From assembly GCA_934167665.1 (NCBI GenBank), contig CAKPLN010000005.1:38676-102675 (forward strand): DNA of 64,000 nucleotides, written 5' to 3'. The notes under the pieces were generated by a model, which had not been told where the DNA came from, made no database searches, and worked only from the letters and a program-made list of their open reading frames with translations. Shown here piece by piece: positions 26,059 through 34,393 of the stretch (the first letter of the stretch is position 1; each line of letters begins with the position of its first letter). This DNA comes from an uncultured Bacilli bacterium (GTDB taxonomy: Bacteria; Bacillota_I; Bacilli_A; RF39; UBA660). The translations under genes were made by a program, and so were the position numbers.

Positions 26059-28539
26059 TTAGTCCTGAGTATTTTTTATATACGTCTTACTAGAACTATC
26101 AAATTTAAGCTTACCATTTAAAAATCTTTTAACCGCCAAATTATATAGTTTATATTCATGAGGAAGTTGCATTTGATCAATGAAATCTAATGTTTGTCTT
26201 TTCTCATCATCAGTTACCTCATGTAGTTTTCCATCAACAGAAAGTACCAGCTTCTCTCCCATTACAGATTCTTCAGTATACTTTAATAAATTTCTGTTTT
26301 TCAAAATAAACTGAGAAATATCCGCTTTTAGTGGTCTTCCTCGCATTAAACTTGAAAACTTGCCAAGAGGAACATTAGTTCTTAGTCTATAGTCCAAATA
26401 ATCAAAAGGTCTTACTTTATCATCTTCCCTAACCCCATTGATTATATCCCTATAAATTCCTTCCAAAACTTCATCGTTTACAGCACAACAGCCACGTTTT
26501 TGTAAATCCAACTTTTTACTATAAGCTTCCATTAAAGAAGCATCAGATTGTAACAATTTTTTAGCAGTCATAAATGCATGTACAGGAATACCTCTATTTT
26601 GGCAAAACTCATAAATAGTATGAGACTTATTATCGCTTAAAAAGTTCATAAAAAGATCATAAGCATCATCTACGCGTTTTCTCCGTTTTACACTTAAATC
26701 TTCCTGTTCTAAAGTTTGTTTTTCTTTTTCCAATTTACTTATAAAGCATGGCAACTTTTTTAAAAAGACTTCATCATCACCCAAAATAAAATCAACATCT
26801 TCAATACTAAGCCCCATTCCCATAACTATAGGAAGCAAATTTTCACCACTATCATAAGCTTTAAAAAGAATTGCAAACAAATCTAAAGCATTGTCCCTTA
26901 TAAACTTCGCTTCATAAGAATTCAACAATTTACGAAAAGTTCTTCGTGAAACAAACTCTTTAACTTTATCTTGTTGAGCATAATCCTTATATCTATAAAG
27001 AAGAGCATGTCTTTCACAAAAAGGTATTTTACTAAGTTCCTCTACAAAATCACTTTGTAATTTTTCTAAAGTTCTCGTCTTAACATCATAAGAATAGTCC
27101 CATTGCTTACGACTATAAGTATCAAACCACTCCTTTAGTCTTAAAAATTGTTTCTTGTCACTATCATCTACTTGAGTTCTCATTATATATTCAAAAGTAT
27201 ATTGTTGTGGAGAAGCAATACTATCAGTTAACAAATGAAAATATTTTTCAAATATAATTCTATCTCTTCCATAAATAAAACCATCATTAAAAGTAGTTGG
27301 TTTGTTTGAAACATATGCTTCCCAAGACTTAGTAGTAGACAATTTATTAAATCCAATCAAAACATTATTATTAATTATAATCTCATATAAATTCCTAGTT
27401 AAAGTTTTACCCTTTCCTTCACTATTATAAAAATCAATAAATTCATCAGGTAAAAAAGCATATCTTTCCCTTCTATACTCAAAGAAAGCTGATCTAACAG
27501 AACTGCAAAAATCAGCATATTCATCCTCTAAATTATCCTTCTCAAATTGTCTGTTTCTATAAGATACTAATAAATTCTCAAATTGCCTAGTACTTAAAAC
27601 AACACCCTTTTCTTCTGCTGTAACTATAAATTTTTTTAAATCATCCAATGAAATAAAAACATCATCAAAAGCATCGTAAAAGTCATCTTCCCTAGAATAA
27701 GCTCTATAAGTAAATGCCAATAACATATTATTAACCCTAGATGAATAACATAAACCACTTTTAAGTCTTTTCTCTAATGATTTGAATTCTAAATATTTAT
27801 TTTTACATTTACCAACTTTAGTATCAATAAAGGAACTCATTAATTTTAAATAAGCATTATTAGGTACAAAATCAGCATGTTTACAGAACTCTATTTCACC
27901 ATTTCTACTCTTATAAAGTACCCTATATAGCGTCTCAGGAGCAAAGAAAGTAAAATAAGTCAAAAGATCACTTCTAGCTATTTTTAAACGCTTATAATAC
28001 TCAGAATCTCTATCACCATTAATAAACATTTCATAATTAATATAATTTAAAAGATTAGTTACCGTTTCTAAATCAGCAGAAAAGTCTGGTGAATTTAATG
28101 TCATATCTAACATATCAGACATAGTAGCATTATATAAAGAATTACATTCCTTAAAACCATTACTACTAAATACTGCTTTCTTATCCTTCGCAAGATGAAT
28201 CTTCATACACAAATCATAAAACTCATCACTTCTAACTGGTAGACAATGTAAAAAATAAACAAATACAGGTATATAAAGTAATGGATCAGCATCACTTCTT
28301 ATATAAGAAGAATATTTCTTAGTAAAAAGTTCAATCACACCATCTAATAATTCGGAAGGAGTAGTAAAAAGTCCATCTCTTCCAAATAAAAGTTTAATCT
28401 TTTCAAAGTCATAACTATCAAAAAAGCCCTCATAAGTATCAATTTTATTACCCAAAACAACGTTTGAAGCAAAATACTTATTTAATTCTTCAATTTCTTT
28501 ATTAAACTCCTCAATTAACAAACTTTTAAAACTTCGCAC
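26059..28539 (-). CDS. Large unknown protein
   Basis: An 826-residue soluble protein with no signal peptide or membrane segment. It is rich in charged helices (for example RKRVDDAYDLFMNFLSDN) and has a C-terminal segment with RTNVPLGKFSSLMRGRPL. I recognise no catalytic motif or known domain. The start is GTG 28539 (MRSFKS), a few bases after AGAGGTG; no ATG is better placed. It stands between the ileS T-box and divIVA and has its own spacing on both sides, so co-transcription is uncertain. Confidence 0.75.
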   Translation of the reverse strand: MRSFKSLLIEEFNKEIEELNKYFASNVVLGNKIDTYEGFFDSYDFEKIKLLFGRDGLFTTPSELLDGVIELFTKKYSSYIRSDADPLLYIPVFVYFLHCLPVRSDEFYDLCMKIHLAKDKKAVFSSNGFKECNSLYNATMSDMLDMTLNSPDFSADLETVTNLLNYINYEMFINGDRDSEYYKRLKIARSDLLTYFTFFAPETLYRVLYKSRNGEIEFCKHADFVPNNAYLKLMSSFIDTKVGKCKNKYLEFKSLEKRLKSGLCYSSRVNNMLLAFTYRAYSREDDFYDAFDDVFISLDDLKKFIVTAEEKGVVLSTRQFENLLVSYRNRQFEKDNLEDEYADFCSSVRSAFFEYRRERYAFLPDEFIDFYNSEGKGKTLTRNLYEIIINNNVLIGFNKLSTTKSWEAYVSNKPTTFNDGFIYGRDRIIFEKYFHLLTDSIASPQQYTFEYIMRTQVDDSDKKQFLRLKEWFDTYSRKQWDYSYDVKTRTLEKLQSDFVEELSKIPFCERHALLYRYKDYAQQDKVKEFVSRRTFRKLLNSYEAKFIRDNALDLFAILFKAYDSGENLLPIVMGMGLSIEDVDFILGDDEVFLKKLPCFISKLEKEKQTLEQEDLSVKRRKRVDDAYDLFMNFLSDNKSHTIYEFCQNRGIPVHAFMTAKKLLQSDASLMEAYSKKLDLQKRGCCAVNDEVLEGIYRDIINGVREDDKVRPFDYLDYRLRTNVPLGKFSSLMRGRPLKADISQFILKNRNLLKYTEESVMGEKLVLSVDGKLHEVTDDEKRQTLDFIDQMQLPHEYKLYNLAVKRFLNGKLKFDSSSKTYIKNTQD

Positions 28540-28611
28540 ATTATCACCTCTAAACGTCTATATATTCTATCATATGAATCACTTAAAAGCAAAAGTAAAA
28601 AAAAAGAAGCA

Positions 28612-29049
28612 CTATGACTCCAATTCTAATACTTCTATTTCATCAGCAATTTTTAATTGCTGCTCAATTATTAAACGAAACTTTTTCTTAAAGATATCTA
28701 TATTTTTTTCTAAAAGTAAACTATTACGTTCTACTCTAGCAGCTCGTAGTAAAGCCTCATTAACTATTATATCTGCATCTTCTTTAGCCTGTTTAATAAT
28801 CTCATCAGACTCATCTCTTGCCATACGTTTAATATCATTGCCAACAGCCTCAGCTCTAGCAACAGCTACACTCAAATTATCTTCAATACTTTTATAATGT
28901 GCAAGTTGTGCTTTAAGTTGTATAATCTCTTCTTTTTGACTTTGACAACTAGAAATAATACCTTCCGTTTGAGTAATCACATCACTAACAAATTGATTTA
29001 CTTCACTACGATTATATCCATTAGCCTCATAACTAAATTTTTCCACCAT
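28612..29049 (-). CDS. divIVA: DivIVA-family cell division/polarity protein
   Basis: A 145-residue DivIVA-domain protein that binds curved membrane at septa and poles. The N-terminal pattern FSYEANGYNRSEVNQFVSDV is the membrane-binding DivIVA signature; two coiled-coil stretches follow (QKEEIIQLKAQLAHYKSIEDNL and the C-terminal half). The start is ATG 29049, downstream of GGGGTG. It lies 26 bases after sepF, as in other Bacillota where sepF, ylmG and divIVA cluster. It is shorter than Bacillus DivIVA. Confidence 0.88.
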   Translation of the reverse strand: MVEKFSYEANGYNRSEVNQFVSDVITQTEGIISSCQSQKEEIIQLKAQLAHYKSIEDNLSVAVARAEAVGNDIKRMARDESDEIIKQAKEDADIIVNEALLRAARVERNSLLLEKNIDIFKKKFRLIIEQQLKIADEIEVLELES

Positions 29050-29075
29050 GATCACCCCGGAACAATCCTATAATT

Positions 29076-29519
29076 TTAGAAAAAATCGTCCTCATCATCT
29101 TCAGTTTCTTTATCTTTTTTATTCTTAGCCTGCTTATTGGCAGCACCATTAACCTCATCGCTAATTTTTCCTTCGACATTTACATTTTTAGGTGTACATA
29201 GGAAAATACCACCACCTAATTTTTGTAAATCTCCACCAATGGCATAAATAGTACCATATAGAAAATCAACAATCCTCTTAGCTTGATCAGGAGTAACTCT
29301 CTTTAAATTAACAACAACAGCTACACGATTTTTTAAATAATCAGCAATTTGTTGACTTTCAGAATAAGCTCTTGGTTCAAGTAACATCATTTTACTACCA
29401 GCAACACCATTTTCAACATGATATTCTTCTCTAGTAGTAGTATAATACTCCTCCTCTGGAGAAACTTCAGGTTCTACATCATTTCCACCTAAAAAATTTT
29501 TTAATTTATCTAAAGCCAT
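29076..29519 (-). CDS. sepF: Cell division protein SepF
   Basis: SepF tethers FtsZ to the membrane and bundles it. The 147-residue product starts MALDKLKNFLGG, the usual amphipathic N-terminal helix, followed by an acidic linker and the SepF core: EPRAYSESQQIADYLKNRVAVVVNL, RVTPDQAKRIVDFLYGTIYAIGGDLQKLGGGIFLCTP split here for length. An acidic C-terminal tail ends DDEDDFF. The ATG at 29519 is preferred to the longer frame since it gives the conserved N-terminus. It sits beside divIVA. Confidence 0.95.
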   Translation of the reverse strand: MALDKLKNFLGGNDVEPEVSPEEEYYTTTREEYHVENGVAGSKMMLLEPRAYSESQQIADYLKNRVAVVVNLKRVTPDQAKRIVDFLYGTIYAIGGDLQKLGGGIFLCTPKNVNVEGKISDEVNGAANKQAKNKKDKETEDDEDDFF

Positions 29520-29600
29520 ATAAATAACCTCCAAATAGTCTTTACTATAACAAATTTTATCATAAATATTCTAAAAGAAAAAGAACAAATTTAATTTAAA

Positions 29601-31484
29601 TTACATAACCCCCATATTATTAGGAACATCAGTCTCTATAAATCTTCCATTACCACCCATACTGATTCCTTGAGAAACAGCAGCTGGGGCTGGAGAAACA
29701 TTAGTATTTTGTGCACTAGCTTGCTCATACCAAACCGTACTAATATCAACATTATCACTCATTGGTCTAGGATCAGGTAAATCAATATACATAGAAACTG
29801 GAATTTTAAAAGCATTACCAAAAGCAATACAGTTACCAGGCTTCAAATTTTTCAATTGTTGAACTATTTCAATTGAAATATTAGGAACCATATTTTTAAT
29901 ATAGTCTAAATCCTTAGGATGTAAAGTTCTAAGAATAACAAAATTAGTACATTGTGAAATACACGTATCAGAAAGCTCACTAGGTCTTTGGGTTATTAAA
30001 CCTAAAAATATTCCATACTTACGTCCTTCCTTAGTGATTCTTTCAAATATATTATAACCAAGTAAATCAACATCTCGATCCTTAATAACATAACGATGCG
30101 CTTCTTCGATAATTATATGAAATGCTCTAGAACCTCTAGGATAAGTTATAGCAGCAACATTAAATAACATTTTAGAAACTATTTTAGTAATAACCTTTGC
30201 CATTCGATCATCAACATAATTAATATTAAAATTAATAATTTGGCATTTACTACCATCAGATAAACGCATTAAATTTTCAACATAAGTTCTTTTATCAACA
30301 AAACCAGAATAAGTAAAATATTCTCTATAATTACTATTGATTAAAGTATGTAATCTAACACTTAAAATATTAGCATAATCAAATACTTTATTACTCTTTA
30401 GTATACCTTCATTAATCATAGCAAAATCCATTGCTAATTCTAAATCAGATAACGTATAATATGGATTTAAATCATCAACCCTAATAACATCAGACTCATC
30501 AACTATATATCCTCTAATGAATTCTACTACTAATTCCATCTCTTGCATTTTACCAGTTTTATCAACAAATAAACATTGTTTAAGCGTTCTAACATATCCA
30601 GGTTGAGCAATTTGACTTTCAAGATTTAATTCCGGTGTATTAAATTTAGTTAATACCGCTACTACCTGATCTCTAATCTTCGTAGAATCATTACCACTAA
30701 GTAAAATATCTTGTAAAGCTCGAGCAATTATATCATTTTTCTTTCTTACAACTGATGCCGAATTTCCAGTAAGTATAGGTACTAGTTTAAGTGTTTTTTC
30801 AATTATTGGTAGCTGTGTAGGATTACTAGCATCAAGCAACAAAGCTAAATCATCAACATCAAGTAACCATACTGGAATTCTAAGTAATTCACCCGTAGAT
30901 GAAGAATCTGTATTAGTAGTAATATATTTATAATTAAGTTTAGGGTTAATACTATGTAAATTAGAAAAAGCTGAATTATATTCACCATAAGCATCAAAGA
31001 AAAAGAAATTAGCATTAACAGGCAGTCTTTTATTTAAAAATAATTTTTGTAAAATAGAAGCAACAGTACAACTCTTTCCTGAACCACTATTTCCCAAAAC
31101 AGAAAAATGATTACTAAAAAAATCATTAATATTTACTTTTATTTTATATCCATCATATATATTACTAGTTCCAAAATTAGTTTCACCAGGTAATAATTCC
31201 TGACTACCTAGCATACTACTTAATTCTTGGAGATTTATTAGTCTAGGAGATGATTTAAAAGATGGTTTCTTACTAGCACCAGGAACGAAATTACCAGAAA
31301 CAAATTCCCCAACTATTACAGTAGTCATAACGCTTTGATTAACATTAACAACTTCAGCTGCTACTTTTCTATCTACATCATCGAAAACAACATGTAAGCC
31401 AACTAAATTAGGTTGTCTATTAATATCTATTCCTAATTCAATTAAGACCCTATTATCAATGATCTCTAATACTTTTCCTAGCAC
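29601..31484 (-). CDS. HerA-like ATPase (DUF87 family)
   Basis: A 627-residue P-loop ATPase of the HerA/FtsK superfamily. Walker A is VLGNSGSGKSCTVASIL (about residue 132), Walker B-like IIEEAHRYVI, then GRKYGIFLGLITQRPSEL, a hallmark of HerA enzymes. An N-terminal beta-barrel HAS region precedes it. HerA proteins pump DNA in repair (with NurA) or act in other DNA or protein translocation; there is no nurA here. The start is GTG 31484 after AGAGGGTG. Its placement next to sepF/divIVA and two unknown secreted-like genes leaves its task open. Confidence 0.85.
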   Translation of the reverse strand: MLGKVLEIIDNRVLIELGIDINRQPNLVGLHVVFDDVDRKVAAEVVNVNQSVMTTVIVGEFVSGNFVPGASKKPSFKSSPRLINLQELSSMLGSQELLPGETNFGTSNIYDGYKIKVNINDFFSNHFSVLGNSGSGKSCTVASILQKLFLNKRLPVNANFFFFDAYGEYNSAFSNLHSINPKLNYKYITTNTDSSSTGELLRIPVWLLDVDDLALLLDASNPTQLPIIEKTLKLVPILTGNSASVVRKKNDIIARALQDILLSGNDSTKIRDQVVAVLTKFNTPELNLESQIAQPGYVRTLKQCLFVDKTGKMQEMELVVEFIRGYIVDESDVIRVDDLNPYYTLSDLELAMDFAMINEGILKSNKVFDYANILSVRLHTLINSNYREYFTYSGFVDKRTYVENLMRLSDGSKCQIINFNINYVDDRMAKVITKIVSKMLFNVAAITYPRGSRAFHIIIEEAHRYVIKDRDVDLLGYNIFERITKEGRKYGIFLGLITQRPSELSDTCISQCTNFVILRTLHPKDLDYIKNMVPNISIEIVQQLKNLKPGNCIAFGNAFKIPVSMYIDLPDPRPMSDNVDISTVWYEQASAQNTNVSPAPAAVSQGISMGGNGRFIETDVPNNMGVM

Positions 31485-31529
31485 TATAACACCCTCTTTT
31501 ACTCTTATATAAGTATATCAAATATATAG

Positions 31530-31560
31530 ACAAAAAAAAAGTCAATAAATGACTTTTTGC
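31530..31560. terminator. Terminator before the HerA-like gene
   Basis: AAAAAGTCA-ATAAA-TGACTTTTT with extra A on one side. It ends the transcript of the two unknown genes at 31669-33598. A second weaker hairpin, GCATATAC/GTATATGC, is at about 31600-31622. Confidence 0.7.
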
Positions 31561-31668
31561 TTCTTTTCTTGCTTTAAACTTTCCTATAATATTAAAAACG
31601 CATATACACATACTGTATATGCAAGAAAAATAATATATTTTTAAATTAATTAAGTAATATAAAACTAT

Positions 31669-32139
31669 TTACCAAGCATCTGATTTATTGGCATCCCATT
31701 CAGCATCGCCAGCTGCTAAAGCATCGGCTGTCTGCTGTATTGTATTAACATATGATTCTCCAGTTTTTTCATCAGTATACCTATAACTATCAGTATCATC
31801 CATAATCTTATTATAGGCTTCATATGCAAGATTGCGAGCGGAATTATCAGTTTCCATTTTATTCATAATATCTTGAATTACACTTGTTGAGTCTTCTAAA
31901 TAACTATCAATTTCCTCTTCTTTTTTAGACAATATAGAAATAAAATTTTCGGAAATCTCATTAAACGTTTTGCTCTCACCAACTCTAAAAGACGTATCGG
32001 CATAATCTGCCATTTTATTTTTGGAATTACTTATAGCAGTTGATAAATCGCTAGATAATATACTAAATTGCTTAACAGCCTCTTGCCCTTTGATATGTGC
32101 AGTGCTAGGATATTTATATCTTATCCATTCTCTACTCAT
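31669..32139 (-). CDS. Unknown helical protein
   Basis: A 156-residue soluble protein, almost all helix, ending in Trp (WDANKSDAW). No signal peptide. Its long N-terminal helices (EAVKQFSILSSDLSTAISNSK, SFRVGESKTFNEISENFISIL) recall WXG100/LXG-type secreted proteins, but no WxG is present, so this is only a suggestion. It overlaps the end of the upstream acidic membrane protein by eight bases and is surely co-translated with it. The site before the ATG is weak. Confidence 0.6.
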   Translation of the reverse strand: MSREWIRYKYPSTAHIKGQEAVKQFSILSSDLSTAISNSKNKMADYADTSFRVGESKTFNEISENFISILSKKEEEIDSYLEDSTSVIQDIMNKMETDNSARNLAYEAYNKIMDDTDSYRYTDEKTGESYVNTIQQTADALAAGDAEWDANKSDAW

Positions 32140-33598
32140 CTATATCACTCTCACTTTCATCAAATAAGGATGCTTTGAATCCAACAGTAGATTTTCCAAA
32201 AACCTCATTATCATCTTCAATTTTTTTATCATCAGTAGTATCTTTTTCTTTGATATCTTCATCATCATTTAAATCACTATCAGAATTAATAGTATTATTA
32301 TCAATGCCTTCTTCCATCTCACTATCTGTCTTCTTTTTATCATAAACAATTTTTCCACCAACAGCCATAGATGCAGCGGCTACAATGGCACCACTAATGG
32401 CAATACCAGATTTTTTAATGCCATCACTTCCATTAAGCTTACTATTGGCTGATAAAGACGGAATTAAAAATTTACTATCAGCAGCAGAATCGGAAAGTAA
32501 TGTATTACTTGGAATTGAATTATCATCGCCAAGTTCTAACAATTCATCAGATGGTTCAAGTAAGGATAACATAGCACTACCGCCAACAACACCAGTCTGT
32601 CCATTGGCAGTTGGTATAACCATTTCTTCATCATCAGATAAATCTTCTTCACTAGAAGAATTGTCTCCCGCATTACCAGAACCTCCACTATCCTCACTAG
32701 GTTGTGGAAGTCCGCCGCCTCCACCGCCGCCAAAATCACCGCCTCCTCCTCCACCTGAAGGAGCCTTTTTTGTTTTAAGTAATTCATCTAATCCAGTCGA
32801 ATCACCACCAGAATAGGCTAAAATAGCACCAATTACATTATTTATGGTATTTCTGACAACACCAAATTCTGCTTCTATTTCACTCGAAATTTTACCCAAT
32901 ACCACACTGGCTCTTCTATCTATAATAAATTTATCATAAGGATATTCCAAAGAATCATAGAAATCATTATCATAACTTATAATAGACTTGAATGGTTCAA
33001 TGAATTCACCTTTAGAACTGATTAAAGCTCTAATGGCATCTGAAGTTACATTGGGGTCATAAAATATATAATCATCATTATACTTTAAATTTAAATTTTC
33101 ATTTAAATTACCAAGATTGAAACCATCAAGAGGAATATAAGCATTATCTGTATCTAGAGTTTCATCATCGCTAGTCACTGGATTAGCATCAGCATAATTT
33201 TTTAAAACCTGCTCCTTAGATTCATAATCGGTACCTACATCTAAACCACTAGCACTTAAAAGTTCAGCTTCCTTCATATCACCATATGTAGCCGCAAACT
33301 CACGTGATGTTTGCTCATATGAACGCTTTGTTTCTTCATAAGCAGCAGTTGGATCTGAAATTATTGGTTGAAGTTGTTTTCCATCATCGCCAACTAAATC
33401 TTCACAGTGAGCCTCATCATAATACTTCAAAGTTAAAATTTGGGCATTTAAATCATTTGAACCAGCCAAACCAGCATCCCAAAGAAGACTATTTAACGCT
33501 GGTGCACCATATCTCTCTGTAAATTCCTTGCGAGCAGTATCATATATTACTTGCAAAGATTCAGTACTGTCAACTGGTCCTAAACTTTCACTAGCCAT
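32132..33598 (-). CDS. Unknown acidic protein with Gly-rich linker and C-terminal membrane segment
   Basis: A 488-residue protein. The N-terminal 280 or so residues are mixed and acidic with no signal peptide; a Gly/Pro-rich linker follows (GGGGGGDFGGGGGGGLPQP), then a Ser/Asp/Glu-rich stretch, a single membrane segment (GIAISGAIVAAASMAVGGKIV) and a strongly acidic tail. The start is ATG 33598, seven bases after GGAGG. This is not a standard sortase or lipoprotein layout. It may form a unit with the helical protein just downstream and perhaps with the HerA-like ATPase. Confidence 0.65.
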   Translation of the reverse strand: MASESLGPVDSTESLQVIYDTARKEFTERYGAPALNSLLWDAGLAGSNDLNAQILTLKYYDEAHCEDLVGDDGKQLQPIISDPTAAYEETKRSYEQTSREFAATYGDMKEAELLSASGLDVGTDYESKEQVLKNYADANPVTSDDETLDTDNAYIPLDGFNLGNLNENLNLKYNDDYIFYDPNVTSDAIRALISSKGEFIEPFKSIISYDNDFYDSLEYPYDKFIIDRRASVVLGKISSEIEAEFGVVRNTINNVIGAILAYSGGDSTGLDELLKTKKAPSGGGGGGDFGGGGGGGLPQPSEDSGGSGNAGDNSSSEEDLSDDEEMVIPTANGQTGVVGGSAMLSLLEPSDELLELGDDNSIPSNTLLSDSAADSKFLIPSLSANSKLNGSDGIKKSGIAISGAIVAAASMAVGGKIVYDKKKTDSEMEEGIDNNTINSDSDLNDDEDIKEKDTTDDKKIEDDNEVFGKSTVGFKASLFDESESDIDE

Positions 33599-33730
33599 AA
33601 ATCCACCTCCAACTACCATTAAAAAAATACCAAACATTTAATATTAAACACATAAGTATCAATCCAATTATATAATTTAATAATACACCATAATAAAATT
33701 AATGGCAATAAAAAGTGTCAAATACAAATA

Positions 33731-33760
33731 TAAAAAAATACACTTATCACTAAGTGTATT
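33731..33760 (-). terminator. Terminator after the lipoprotein gene
   Basis: Perfect stem AATACACTTA/TAAGTGTATT (33738-33760) with a run of T on the minus side. Confidence 0.82.
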
Positions 33761-34325
33761 ATCCTTCATATAGTCCATGTATTTTTTGTCTATCAATATC
33801 CGTAATATCATCAAGTACCCATTCATCTTTATCATTTTTAGTTAAATAGAACTTAATATCATATTTAGTTCTAGCTGTTACATTTTTTAATTGCTTAATT
33901 TTATAATCAATAAACTTTTTACTATTATTAATATCGCCTTCTACTGTACTATCATCTTTTTTGTCATCCAAAAATTCATCTATATGTTCTTGATAATATT
34001 CTTTAGATTTTTTTATAGAAGTAGCATAATCATAAACCTCTATCTCTACACTAACAGTAGCATTACCATCTTCAATCTCTTCATTTTTAATTTTATAAGA
34101 TAAATTCTGATACTGCTTTTCCATTAATCCTCTATATTCTTTTTTCTCATCATCAGACATACTAGTATCTTTAGAAATAACTGAATCAAGTTGCGATAAA
34201 ACGGCACTATCCATTGATTGATATTTACCTAAAAATTCTTCTACTTTTTTAGTAGGTGTAGCCTTCATACCACATCCCGTAACTAGCATCAACACTAAAC
34301 TAAGTAAAATTAATACCTTTTTCAT
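33759..34325 (-). CDS. Lipoprotein of unknown function
   Basis: A 188-residue lipoprotein: signal MKKVLILLSLVLMLVTGCG with the lipobox LVTGC. The mature part resembles DUF4878-type proteins (VEEFLGKYQSMD..., a Tyr/Lys-rich domain with a beta-rich end WVLDDITDIDRQKIHG). GGAGGG precedes the ATG. It stands alone between terminators. Substrate or partner unknown. Confidence 0.8.
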   Translation of the reverse strand: MKKVLILLSLVLMLVTGCGMKATPTKKVEEFLGKYQSMDSAVLSQLDSVISKDTSMSDDEKKEYRGLMEKQYQNLSYKIKNEEIEDGNATVSVEIEVYDYATSIKKSKEYYQEHIDEFLDDKKDDSTVEGDINNSKKFIDYKIKQLKNVTARTKYDIKFYLTKNDKDEWVLDDITDIDRQKIHGLYEG

Positions 34326-34351
34326 AATTTTCCCTCCATTTATATCTTCAA

Positions 34352-34393
34352 CAAAAAAAGAAAAAATTATACTGTAAATTTTTTCTTTTTTAT
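34352..34393 (-). terminator. Possible terminator at the end of the YfhO gene
   Basis: AAAAAAGAAAAAATT pairs with AATTTTTTCTTTTTT around the YfhO stop codon. The stem has no GC pair clamp, so it is weak. Confidence 0.4.
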
